Origin: Egerieenecus sp048201975
GTDB taxonomy: Bacteria > Bacillota > Clostridia > Christensenellales > Aristaeellaceae
NCBI GenBank assembly: GCA_048201975.1
Contig: DBFBGQ010000019.1
Location: 1-26,303 of the forward strand
Reading direction: 5' to 3'
Length of the DNA stretch: 26,303 nt
Both the position numbers and the translations under genes were made by a program. Below, one piece after another: positions 8,501 to 14,704 of the stretch; position 1 is the first letter of the stretch, and each line of letters opens with the position of its first letter. Under the pieces are notes generated by a model. That model was not told where the DNA came from and searched no databases. It worked only from the letters and a program-made list of their open reading frames with translations.

Positions 8501-10427
8501 GCGCATACGCGCCCATGGGCACGATACCCGCCGGCTGTCCCTGCATGTCTGCCTGCGCTTTGTGATGGGCAGCGACCGGCGCACGGAACCCTTCACCTGC
8601 CTGACGCCTCTGCCGGGCATGGTACTGGCGGTGAACCCCGCCTGGCCTTGCCTGGGTTTCCTGGCCGACCTGGACCAGGAAGCGGAGGCCCACCGCATGA
8701 GCCCCGCAGCCTTTCAAGGGCTGTGGGGTCAACGCCCCTGGGGATTGGCCCGCCCGCGAAATCACCGGCCGGACAGCGCCGAGCCCGTGGTCACCGGCGC
8801 AGCGGACCGAGGCAATCTGGCGGTGCTCACCCGCGCCTTTACGCTGGAAAAGGAAGGCGGCGCCACCTTTACCTATCTGACGGGCCTGGCCCGGGAGCCG
8901 GAGGAAATCGAAGCCCTGCTGGCCGGCTACCGGCAGGAAGGAGTCAGCGCCCGGCAACGGGAGGTGCAGCGCTTCTGGAGCGGCGAGCTCAGCGCGCTGA
9001 CCTGCCACGTGCCCTGGGAGAGCCTGGCGCTGATGCTGAACCAGTGCCTGCCCTATCAGGTGCGCACAGCGCGGTTGTGGGCCCGGGCGGGGCTGTATCA
9101 AGCCGGCGGCGCCATAGGTTTCCGGGATCAGCTCCAGGACATGACCGCCCTGGTTTACACCGACCCGGAGGAGGTTCGCCGGCACCTGCTGCTGTGCGCC
9201 TCCCGGCAGTATGAGGCGGGGGACGTGCAGCACTGGTGGCATCCCGGTCACGCAGGCGTGCGCACCCGCATTACCGACGACCGGCTTTTTCTGCCCTTCC
9301 TCACGGCGTGGTACATCCGCCGCACCGGCGACGTGGAGATTCTGGCCGCCTCCGCGCCCTTCCTGGTGGGGGCGGAGATTCCCGACGGCCAACGGGACCT
9401 GTATCACTTTGCAGCGCCCACCGCCTATGCAGCGCCGCTGATGGAGCATTGTCTGCGGGCGATTCGCAGCCTGCGCTTCGGCCCGCGGCACATTCCCCTG
9501 ATGGAAGGCGGCGACTGGAACGACGGCATGAATCGCGTGGAAGGGGAAAGCGTCTTTCTTGGCTTTTTCCTCTGCCGGGTGCTGGAGGATTTCGCCCCCT
9601 ATTGCGAGGCGGCCGATGCCCAGGAGCTGCGTCAGCTCCGGACGGACCTGCTGGCTGCGCTGGAAACCCACGCCTGGGACGGCGCCTGGTACCTCCGGGC
9701 CTGGTACCCGGACGGGCGCGCCCTGGGCGGTCACGAGAGCCCCGCCTGTCAGATCGATCTGCTCAGCCAGTGCTGGGCCGTGCTGGGAGGCGCGCTGCCG
9801 CAGCGGGCTTCCCAGGCCCTGGAAAGCGCCCTGGAGCGCCTGCACAACCCCGCGCTGGGATTGACCGCGCTGCTTTCCCCTCCTTTTCCCGAAGCGGTGG
9901 ACGCCGGGTACATCAGCGGCTACGTCCCCGGCGTGCGGGAAAATGGCGGCCAATACACCCATACCTTGCCCTGGTTTATTTGGGCCCTGGCGGAAATGGG
10001 GCAAACGGATCTTGCCTGGGCCCTGGTCGGCGAAACGCTGCCCATCCACCACAGCGACACCCAGGCCAAGGCGGAATGCTACCGTCTGGAGCCCTACTTC
10101 ACCGCCGGGGATGTGTACACCGCCCAGGGGCAGCAGGGCCGCGGCGGCTGGAGCGCCTACACCGGCAGCGCCGCATGGCTTTACACCGTTGTGCTGGAGC
10201 AGCTGCTGGGCCTGCGCAAGCAGGGCAGCAAGGTTTCCCTGCGCCCACGCCTCCCCAAGGAGTGGGACGGCTTCGCCATCACCCTACGGGTGGGGCAGAG
10301 CACCTGGCACCTGCAGTGCCGCCGGGACGTGCCCTTTGTCACCCTGGATGGGGAGAAAAGCCCCCAAGGGCAGGTGGAGCTCCTGGACGACGGCAGGATT
10401 CACGAGGCCAGCTTTCCCCTGCGCTAA
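2592..10427 (+). CDS. Cyclic beta-1,2-glucan synthase-like protein (GT84-GH94)
   Basis: A 2611-residue membrane enzyme. Known relatives (Brucella Cgs, rhizobial NdvB/ChvB, and some Clostridia proteins) build and cyclise beta-1,2-glucan from UDP-glucose. Visible layout: an N-terminal anchor (residues 1-22); two hydrophobic segments near 400-440; a glycosyltransferase region with LDQDTELPPE (acidic pair D607, D609) and an RW-containing acceptor motif near 749 ending in RGDWQ; more membrane segments near 793-825 and 890-935; a glycoamylase-type domain from about 950 with SYMAHHQGM near 1304; then two GH94-like beta-sandwich regions (about 1400 and 1830). The C-terminal (alpha/alpha)6 domain carries GGDWNDGM (2306-2313), the GH94 catalytic acid motif. 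ATG at 2592 is chosen because AAAAGGAG precedes it; an in-frame extension upstream crosses the hairpin array and has no ribosome site. No export ABC transporter or glucan-modifying gene lies beside it. The family is clear; the exact product is inferred. Confidence 0.92.
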   Translation: MIVWISAAVGLIALCLLTLLAYRSGRARLVEERRLTLSAPQRSQEELKGQLSRLGLRLALHGRRRLRPAPGLRAQLMRQLRDALQPTAGAEPGLQWLQDHGRALEEQLGILTQELRGTPAIPAVKGGGLRLTVFTEQMLLAFRGEIRLDALPSLVRCWQETAGMTEEELQLLPQALRLTLLRFTAQAASDAYLAVQEARRGQRLAGRMLRSHGDPLSVIDHAGLSPEALAGVIQALEQQGAAELLRELDLRLDQMGLQATAWTRRAQERQMERSQWLSASITSLRALEKVTWPELLETCDPLHQCFQEDPSGAYPAMDFDSRRLYVTVLARLARQMGMSQERVALGALHLAQESEDDGIHNHVGYYLLENAGIRQLYLSLRIRRASVFPLRLFLRRHSRGEYLALLWLGAAAGLALMVPLRLPLLLWPLWGLCFSQLWRMLCQEALQRLLPNQELPRLHIGALQESQRTLVVLPTLLSSPEQAVHMIGRLSELCHADPDPNLEYMLLGDFGDSLTAEQVSDDLILRAASSALEALQESDPEHRYLYLQRRRVYDKGEGAWIGRERKRGNLESLNRLIVHGNCDDLYDYASVPPAQLHRRYAFVITLDQDTELPPETARNLIGALSHPLTVRRRVPEGWRGVSLVQPLMETDPATVRTPISLLLGGRGGVDPYHSAQCPFYQRLCGRGSYQGKGIYIPETLLEATQAWILPDTVLSHDLLEGELAGCAADSSLRLYDGHPATWAGWLNRLHRWTRGDWQLLPWLLPWVHTPQGVRRNPLGRFSRHKVWDNLRRSLIPLGYAGLFLYAAFAARPGLFALLLLLSLAEGVHCRSWLDWSGLLARLAALPARLTVQADACLRALWRITVSHEKRLSWLPTAQAELTPYDGLFLSPWTQWGGALCLLAACVLAEPFQWTPLPLAALFALYPLFLPRLDAPRRSAFPFDELQREQLTDLARNTWRFFEANVGPSTHHLPPDNLQLEPWRGPAMRTSPTNIGLYLLSAMAMVELGLLEADEAATRIRAALDTLERLPTWRGHPYNWYDLSTLEVMDPPYVSSVDSGNYVAFLMGTAQLMRQRLPELDAADRELPARMDALAQQVDLAALYDTQAQLFFVGYDTRQERPQGNHYDLLASEARLLSFVAVCTRQVPLRHFSRLSRTRVALGREHLLMSWSGTLFEYLMPQLLLPLTPGTLLHHACAAAVRCHMKAGVNGLWGMSESGYYAFDPALNYQYRAFGLAALAGDPQAQGQVYAPYAVALALCVYPAQAHAALQRMHSLGMDTPQGFLESIDLDQQRTGTPEGRVVRSYMAHHQGMLLCAVANALTGDALCRAFCRMPKVRAFLLLLREREDPRRPVTLTLPKPRRQAAAPQAEVSVNLAPLRLPVEAALLGGGRAFVLQSANGLGVMGYEQIFISRFTRDPSRREGIQFYLMESGRLWQPFDPRLSGKVTAENGLLIHDREHRELRMRLTTFVDPVDQYIVHMLELENLSARDRDIEAADYFELALAPEMEQLAHPAYTDLFIETAPFGDGGILAHRRRHAPEDPPVYLCHFLAMPSDLEVFAQTDREAFLGRNGSPWQPGALREKARPGLFGAPIHPCASLRCRLHLGGRGRIRLVYVTCCRFQEEPPKPEDFHLDLTQLMQRLRLTQLRQQVLLNSLCIPPDQLPLLTRLTGAIQWLHQPHQGVGAPISLPVEELWSMGLSGDRPLFAVFLSREESPLINLGLRFAALQRSLGLPVELAMAVLEEDGGLMEQAEAALSASPLRDLRGKGVALVNKSTLTPQRYALLHAAASLSLDDRLGTPQEQLDALCVPVTPTALAPRPPRPAPEPPVEDLLFFNGYGGFLPDGGGYAIRLPAGCNTPAPWCNYLCQPGFGTLCCESGLLFTYGDNSHRRRLTPWVNDPVTPLGGEFLLVEDLDTGEMFSPTRLPLGQAMACQVIHQPGVTVYRAFGEGLELQWTCFTDPQREAGCRQLRIRAHGHDTRRLSLHVCLRFVMGSDRRTEPFTCLTPLPGMVLAVNPAWPCLGFLADLDQEAEAHRMSPAAFQGLWGQRPWGLARPRNHRPDSAEPVVTGAADRGNLAVLTRAFTLEKEGGATFTYLTGLAREPEEIEALLAGYRQEGVSARQREVQRFWSGELSALTCHVPWESLALMLNQCLPYQVRTARLWARAGLYQAGGAIGFRDQLQDMTALVYTDPEEVRRHLLLCASRQYEAGDVQHWWHPGHAGVRTRITDDRLFLPFLTAWYIRRTGDVEILAASAPFLVGAEIPDGQRDLYHFAAPTAYAAPLMEHCLRAIRSLRFGPRHIPLMEGGDWNDGMNRVEGESVFLGFFLCRVLEDFAPYCEAADAQELRQLRTDLLAALETHAWDGAWYLRAWYPDGRALGGHESPACQIDLLSQCWAVLGGALPQRASQALESALERLHNPALGLTALLSPPFPEAVDAGYISGYVPGVRENGGQYTHTLPWFIWALAEMGQTDLAWALVGETLPIHHSDTQAKAECYRLEPYFTAGDVYTAQGQQGRGGWSAYTGSAAWLYTVVLEQLLGLRKQGSKVSLRPRLPKEWDGFAITLRVGQSTWHLQCRRDVPFVTLDGEKSPQGQVELLDDGRIHEASFPLR

Positions 10428-10440
10428 CCACGCAAAAAAA

Positions 10441-10491
10441 GGCCGCGCACCCTCCCTGCCCCATGGGCAAAGGATGCGCGGCCGGTTTTTT
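10441..10491. terminator. Bidirectional intrinsic terminator
   Basis: GGCCGCGCA (10441-10449) pairs exactly with TGCGCGGCC (10475-10483). An inner TGCCC-CAT-GGGCA hairpin lies within the loop. Seven As precede the stem (10434-10440) and six Ts follow it (10486-10491), so it can end the glucan synthase transcript on the plus strand and the convergent TIM-barrel gene transcript on the minus strand. Confidence 0.88.
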
Positions 10492-10517
10492 CCCCTGCGC
10501 CGGAAAAGGCGGCGCGG

Positions 10518-11213
10518 TCAGGGATGGGGTTTGTTCTCCCGGTAAGCGGCCATGGAATCCTTGAACAGGCTGGCCGTGGGCGGGGGCGTCCAGGAGATGG
10601 CGTTGGCCCCAGCCTGGATGGTTTCCCGGATGGACTCCTCGGTGGGGCCGCCGGTGGCAATCAGCGGAAATTCCGGCAGCACCCGGCGGATCTTGCGCAC
10701 AAGCTCCGGGGTTTGCGCCCCCGCCGCCACGTTGAAAATGGCCGCGCCCGCGTCCACCCGGCTCTGGAAATCCACCTGGTCGTTCACCACGGAAATAATC
10801 GCGGGAATGTCCACTACCCGGGCCACTTCGGAGAGGATCTCGTTGCTGGTGGGGGCATTCATCACCACCGCCGCCGCGCCCTGCACCTCGGCGTAGCCGG
10901 CCAGGGCCGTTACCCGGCGTCCGGTGGTCAGCCCTCCGCCCACGCCAGCAAACACGGGAATATCCGCCGCCAGGAGCAATGCCTGGGTAATAATGGGCTG
11001 CGGCGTAAAAGGATATACCGCCAGCACCGCGTCCGCATCCATATTGCGCACGATGCACAGGTCGGTGGTAAATGCCACGGACTTGATCCGCCGGCCGAAA
11101 ATCACAATGCCGCTGCATTCCCGGATCACCTCCGGCACCCGCAAAATATGCTTGCGCAGCGTGCCCTCGTACCGGGGAATGTTTTTCTTCGCGTTCAATT
11201 CCTGCTGCGTCAA
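10518..11213 (-). CDS. TIM-barrel-like conserved protein, function unknown
   Basis: A 231-residue soluble protein with alternating hydrophobic strands and glycine-rich loops typical of a (beta/alpha)8 phosphate-binding fold: GVGGG at 90-94, an AGAAIFNVAAG stretch near 155-165 and IATGGP at 185-190. From memory, similar Clostridia proteins are annotated only as hydrolase or aldolase-like (KDPG aldolase/NanE-type fold); no reaction can be assigned from sequence. The start is TTG at 11213, with AAGGG six bases upstream and no in-frame ATG nearby. It follows the zinc-ribbon gene by 22 bases and was probably co-transcribed with it. The gene ends at the terminator shared with the glucan synthase gene. 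Confidence 0.75.
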   Translation of the reverse strand: MTQQELNAKKNIPRYEGTLRKHILRVPEVIRECSGIVIFGRRIKSVAFTTDLCIVRNMDADAVLAVYPFTPQPIITQALLLAADIPVFAGVGGGLTTGRRVTALAGYAEVQGAAAVVMNAPTSNEILSEVARVVDIPAIISVVNDQVDFQSRVDAGAAIFNVAAGAQTPELVRKIRRVLPEFPLIATGGPTEESIRETIQAGANAISWTPPPTASLFKDSMAAYRENKPHP

Positions 11214-11235
11214 ATGTTTCCCTTCTTTCTGTGCC

Positions 11236-11454
11236 TTAGCCGCCCAGGAGGAAGTCCAGCACGTTCATGGCCTGGTCCTCGGGCTGCTTGTATAACTCCG
11301 TGTAGCCGCACTGCTCGCAGGACACGGTGATAAACTTTTTGTTCTGAATATCAAACAGCTTGGCAAAGTTCCCGCCGGTGGCCTGAAACTGATCGTGCTC
11401 ATAGCGCCGGCAACCGCATTTGGGACATACATACTGGATTTTTTCCTGCTCCAT
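11236..11454 (-). CDS. Small zinc-ribbon protein
   Basis: A 72-residue protein with two CxxC knuckles, C10-P-K-C13 and C46-E-Q-C49, spaced as in the short zinc-ribbon nucleic-acid-binding family of Bacillota. Such proteins are predicted to bind one zinc ion; their partners are mostly unknown. The ATG at 11454 has a strong AAGGAGGTG site just upstream, which supports the start. It is the first gene of a probable two-gene unit with the TIM-barrel-like gene. Confidence 0.85.
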   Translation of the reverse strand: MEQEKIQYVCPKCGCRRYEHDQFQATGGNFAKLFDIQNKKFITVSCEQCGYTELYKQPEDQAMNVLDFLLGG

Positions 11455-11478
11455 GGTAGCACCTCCTTATGTGCTTTC

Positions 11479-11508
11479 AGTGTAGCGTCTTTTGCCCCCA
11501 ACGTCCAG
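11479..11508 (-). promoter_or_regulatory. Possible promoter of the zinc-ribbon gene
   Basis: On the minus strand, CTGGAC (11508-11503) and TACACT (11484-11479) are 18 bases apart. The match is weak at -35 and moderate at -10, but the position, about 25 bases upstream of the ATG, fits a short leader. Confidence 0.3.
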
Positions 11509-11557
11509 ACGAAATCGTTCCAATTTGTCTTTTTCCCGTCTCACCCCCGCGCCCGCA

Positions 11558-11586
11558 TGGACAAAACGGCAAAACAGGCGTATACT
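11558..11586 (+). promoter_or_regulatory. Sigma-A-type promoter of the AEC permease gene
   Basis: TGGACA (11558-11563) and TATACT (11581-11586) are separated by exactly 17 bases, each matching five of six consensus positions. The predicted start of transcription is near 11593, leaving a leader of about 78 bases. That leader holds a small GGGAAG/CTTCCC inverted repeat before the ribosome site. Confidence 0.75.
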
Positions 11587-11670
11587 CAAATGGTAGATCA
11601 CCGCACTGAAAAGCAAACAGGGGAAGCGCGTATACCTTCCCTTTATTCTATGCTGAGGAGGCCGCCGTCT

Positions 11671-12609
11671 ATGCGGGAGCTGGAGATTACCATTGAAATT
11701 CTTTTTCCGCTGTTTCTCCTGCTGGCCCTGGGCTGGGGGCTGCGCCGTGTGGGCTGGATGAGCGCTCAGCTCACCCGGGAGACCAATAAGCTGATCTTCC
11801 AGCTGTTCCTGCCGGTATTGGTGTTCAACAACATCCGGGACATGTCCGCGGGGGTCACCATGGATGCGGGGTATGCGGCCTATCTGTTCCTGGGGCTGGT
11901 GGGGGTGTACACCCTGGCGGCGCTGCTGGTGCCGCGGTTTGAAAAGCATCCGCAAAAGCGCGGCGTAATGATTCAGGGCATCTTCCGCACCAATTTTGCG
12001 GCCCTGGGCGCGCCGCTGATGGAGGCCATGTTCGGGGAAACGGGACTGGCCATGTATTCTCTGGCGCTGCCCATCGTCATCCCCATGAACAACATCCTGG
12101 CGGTGATCGCCCTTGCCTCGCCGGGGCAAAAGCGCATGCGCCCCCTGGAGCTGCTCAAAAGCATCCTGACCAATCCGTTAATCATCGGCTGCATTTTGGG
12201 CGGGCTGATGCTGCTGACCCATCTGCAGCTGCCCACGGTGGTGGACACCGCCCTGCGGCAGCTGGGCAGCCTGGCTTCGCCCCTGTCCCTGCTGGTGCTG
12301 GGCGCATCGCTGCAGTGGCAGGGCGTACGGGACAACCGCAACGAACTGCTGTGGACGGTGCTGCTCAAGCAGGTCATCATCCCCGTGGTGATGCTCGGTC
12401 TGGCCGTTGCGCTGGGGTTCCGCAACGAAGCGCTGGGCGTTATGCTGATACTCTTCGGCGCGCCCTGCGCCATCAGCAGCTATCCCATGGCGGAGGCCAT
12501 GGGCGGCGACGGTCCCCTAGCCGCCTCCCAGGTGGTGCTGACCACGCTGTGCAGCATGGGCACGCTGTTTGTGCTGGTCTATGTGGGCAAGCTCTGCGCC
12601 TGGCTGTGA
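11671..12609 (+). CDS. AEC family permease (auxin efflux carrier-like)
   Basis: A 312-residue polytopic membrane protein with about ten hydrophobic segments in two blocks, as in bacterial AEC/malonate-type carriers. The N-terminal segment ends in an amphipathic stretch with RRVGWMS, followed by LFLPVLVFNNI, a pattern typical of these carriers. The second half ends with PCAISSYPMAEAMGGD and a final hydrophobic helix. Bacterial members move organic acids or act as putative malate/malonate permeases; the substrate here is not predictable. ATG at 11671 is chosen over upstream in-frame starts because GAGGAG lies about ten bases before it and the membrane part begins at once. It has its own promoter and stands divergent from the zinc-ribbon gene. 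Confidence 0.88.
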   Translation: MRELEITIEILFPLFLLLALGWGLRRVGWMSAQLTRETNKLIFQLFLPVLVFNNIRDMSAGVTMDAGYAAYLFLGLVGVYTLAALLVPRFEKHPQKRGVMIQGIFRTNFAALGAPLMEAMFGETGLAMYSLALPIVIPMNNILAVIALASPGQKRMRPLELLKSILTNPLIIGCILGGLMLLTHLQLPTVVDTALRQLGSLASPLSLLVLGASLQWQGVRDNRNELLWTVLLKQVIIPVVMLGLAVALGFRNEALGVMLILFGAPCAISSYPMAEAMGGDGPLAASQVVLTTLCSMGTLFVLVYVGKLCAWL

Positions 12610-12641
12610 GATCGCCCGGCGCCTCCCCGCAAAAAGGTATC

Positions 12642-12696
12642 AAAGCGCGGACGCCTCCCGCCACGTGTAGGGACGGGACGGCATCCGCGCTTTTTT
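12642..12696. terminator. Shared terminator between convergent genes
   Basis: AAAGCGCGGA (12642-12651) is exactly complementary to TCCGCGCTTT (12684-12693), followed by a T run on the plus strand and matched by an A run at 12631-12635 for the minus strand. It lies between the AEC permease stop and the nitroreductase stop and can serve both. Confidence 0.8.
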
Positions 12697-12711
12697 GATG
12701 CTCCGGCAGGC

Positions 12712-13227
12712 CTATACCCGCACCACGTAGTCGGCCTTGCGCTCCTTGGGCGGTTTGACCTCGCCCTTGGCGTAGCCCAGAATGCAGTGTCCCACGCCCA
12801 CGTAGTTTTCCGGCACGCCCCACTGCTTCAGCAGCGCCTTGCCCTCCGCGGACTGGAACTCCTCATAGGCCCGGTGAATCCAGCAGGAACCCAGCCCCAC
12901 CGCGTGAGCGGCGTTCATCAGGTTGCCCATCACCAGGGAGCCGTCCTCCCGCCAGGTGCCCACAGTTGGATCCGCCAGCACCACAATCACCGTGGGCGCG
13001 CCATAGAACGGGTCCCCCGAGCCGTTCATCACCGCGGCGTTCATGCGGCTAAGCTGATCCCTGGTGGCCCGGTCCTGCACAACGACCATCTTGGGCGACT
13101 GCCGTCCCATGCCCGTGGGCGCATACATGCCCGCCTCCAGCACCTGGGCCAGCAGCGCCTCCTCCACCTGCTTCTCCTCATATGCCCGAACGCTTCGCCG
13201 GGTTTTCATACAGGTCAACGCATCCAT
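12712..13227 (-). CDS. Nitroreductase family flavoprotein
   Basis: A 171-residue protein of the small FMN-dependent nitroreductase family, which reduces nitro compounds, quinones or flavins with NAD(P)H. The N-terminal KTRRSVRAY (residues 8-16) is the FMN-phosphate-binding signature. YAPTGMGRQSPKMVVV and GLGSCWIHR are the other expected blocks. It is the shorter type of about 170 residues. A GTG start nine bases earlier is possible, but AAAGGA (13238-13243 on the minus strand) is ten bases from the ATG at 13227 and only one base from that GTG, so the ATG is preferred. It is the last gene of the long minus-strand run, 25 bases after the glycerol-1-phosphate dehydrogenase gene. Confidence 0.88.
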   Translation of the reverse strand: MDALTCMKTRRSVRAYEEKQVEEALLAQVLEAGMYAPTGMGRQSPKMVVVQDRATRDQLSRMNAAVMNGSGDPFYGAPTVIVVLADPTVGTWREDGSLVMGNLMNAAHAVGLGSCWIHRAYEEFQSAEGKALLKQWGVPENYVGVGHCILGYAKGEVKPPKERKADYVVRV

Positions 13228-13252
13228 ACCATGCACATCCTTTCTGACATTT

Positions 13253-14629
13253 TTATAATTCTCCTGCGTCCACCTTGGCGCGCAGGGCTTCCGCCGTTTC
13301 CTCCAGCAGTCCCAGATCCCACAGCATGCTGCTGGTCAAATACTTATCCCGGATATCCCGGCTGCCCATCAGGGCCTGGGCTGTATCCGCGCCGTTCAGC
13401 CCCAGATCCCGCGGGGAGAGCGGCATGCCGGCGCGGCGCATCAGCGCATAAACCGTTTCCCGGGCGGGCAACTCCTCCGTGATGATCTGGCGAATCGTCT
13501 GCCAATGGGCGCATAGCTTGTCCAGGCGCTGCCGGTGGCGCTGGGGATCATTCTTGTGAGCCTTGCCCTCCAGGGCGATGATCTGCGGGGCGATGGGTCC
13601 GAAGATCCGCCTGCACCGCTCCTCCCAGGCCGCCGGATCAAATGCCGCCATAGCGGCCTCCGCCCTGGCCCGATCCACTTCCTCCGTGGGGAGCATATGC
13701 TCGTAGATCCACAGTGTCAACAGGGTGCCCACGCCCACCTGAATGCCGTGGAGATCCCCCGGAGCGCCCTCCCGCAGCGCCTTCATCTCCCACATGTGAG
13801 AGAAATAATGCTCCAAACCGCTGGCAGGCCGGCTGATCTCCGCAAAGGCCATGGCCACCCCGGAGAGCACCAGCCCCTCGATAACCGCTTCCAGGGCCGC
13901 GTCCTCCCGGCGCATGAGCCCTTCCGCGTGATCCACTATTTTGCGCAGGGAAGACCGCACCAGCCCGGCAATCTCCTCGCAGTAGGCATCCCCGGCCACC
14001 AGGTGGCTGATTCGCCACTCGCACACGGAAACATACTTGGCCAGCATATCCCCCAGCCCCGCCTGCAGCATTACCTCGGGCGCGGTTTTTAACAGATCCG
14101 TATCCGCCAGGATCGCCTGGGGACATGCATTGTACAGGCTTTCCTTGACCCGGCGCACCACCATCGAGGAGGAGTTGGACGCATACCCATCCATGGAGGG
14201 CGCGGTGCACACCACCAGGGAAGGAAGCCCGCAGGCGTGGGCAAGCACCTTGCAGCAATCGTTGATCACGCCGCTGCCCACCGCCAGCACGCCGTCGCAG
14301 CGGGGATCAAAGCCCATGGTCAGGCTGCCCACCGCCCATTCGTCAGGCTCGATGCGCTTTTCCCCAGGCAGGCGATACAGGGTATACGCGATGCCCGCCG
14401 CTTGCAGCACCTGCTCCACACGCTCCCCCGCCGCCCGGTAGGTGTGCTCATCCGCCACCACGAAAGGCCGCTGTATGTGCAGCGCTTCCAGCGCCTCCGG
14501 CAGCGCCGTCACCGCGCCCCTGCCCACCCGGAGCAGCTTCAGCCCGCAGCGGTGCACCCGACCGCAGGAGCAGGCGTACCCCTCCGGCGCCAGCAGTTCC
14601 TCCCAACTCATTTCCCATAAGTGCTTCAT
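13253..14629 (-). CDS. araM: sn-Glycerol-1-phosphate dehydrogenase (AraM/EgsA-like)
   Basis: A 458-residue member of the iron-alcohol-dehydrogenase-like superfamily. AraM-type enzymes reduce dihydroxyacetone phosphate to sn-glycerol-1-phosphate; in Bacillus this feeds heptaprenylglyceryl phosphate. The nucleotide-binding motif GSGVIND is at 118-124. TAPSMDGYASNSSS (142-155) is the substrate loop. The metal ligands D194 (GLGDMLAKY), H274 (GLEHYFSHMWE) and H294 (HGIQVGVG) are all present. The N terminus carries C20-S-C22-G-R-V-H, as I recall from other bacterial AraM proteins. It is somewhat longer than the roughly 390-residue Bacillus protein. No arabinose genes are nearby; neighbours are a sensor kinase gene (75 bases upstream) and the nitroreductase gene. 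The ATG at 14629 has GGGAG about twelve bases upstream. Confidence 0.88.
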   Translation of the reverse strand: MKHLWEMSWEELLAPEGYACSCGRVHRCGLKLLRVGRGAVTALPEALEALHIQRPFVVADEHTYRAAGERVEQVLQAAGIAYTLYRLPGEKRIEPDEWAVGSLTMGFDPRCDGVLAVGSGVINDCCKVLAHACGLPSLVVCTAPSMDGYASNSSSMVVRRVKESLYNACPQAILADTDLLKTAPEVMLQAGLGDMLAKYVSVCEWRISHLVAGDAYCEEIAGLVRSSLRKIVDHAEGLMRREDAALEAVIEGLVLSGVAMAFAEISRPASGLEHYFSHMWEMKALREGAPGDLHGIQVGVGTLLTLWIYEHMLPTEEVDRARAEAAMAAFDPAAWEERCRRIFGPIAPQIIALEGKAHKNDPQRHRQRLDKLCAHWQTIRQIITEELPARETVYALMRRAGMPLSPRDLGLNGADTAQALMGSRDIRDKYLTSSMLWDLGLLEETAEALRAKVDAGEL

Positions 14630-14704
14630 TGGCGATCTTCTCCCTTCCTGCGCCTGCCACGCCGCGGTTTGCCGCTATGGCGGAGGTTCCCACGCGCTCC
14701 GGCC

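Noticed and set aside
5352..10052. Two minus-strand open frames of 760 and 788 codons inside the glucan synthase gene
   Set aside because: Both mirror the codon bias of the synthase gene, lack ribosome sites and domains, and overlap conserved GT84/GH94 motifs on the plus strand.
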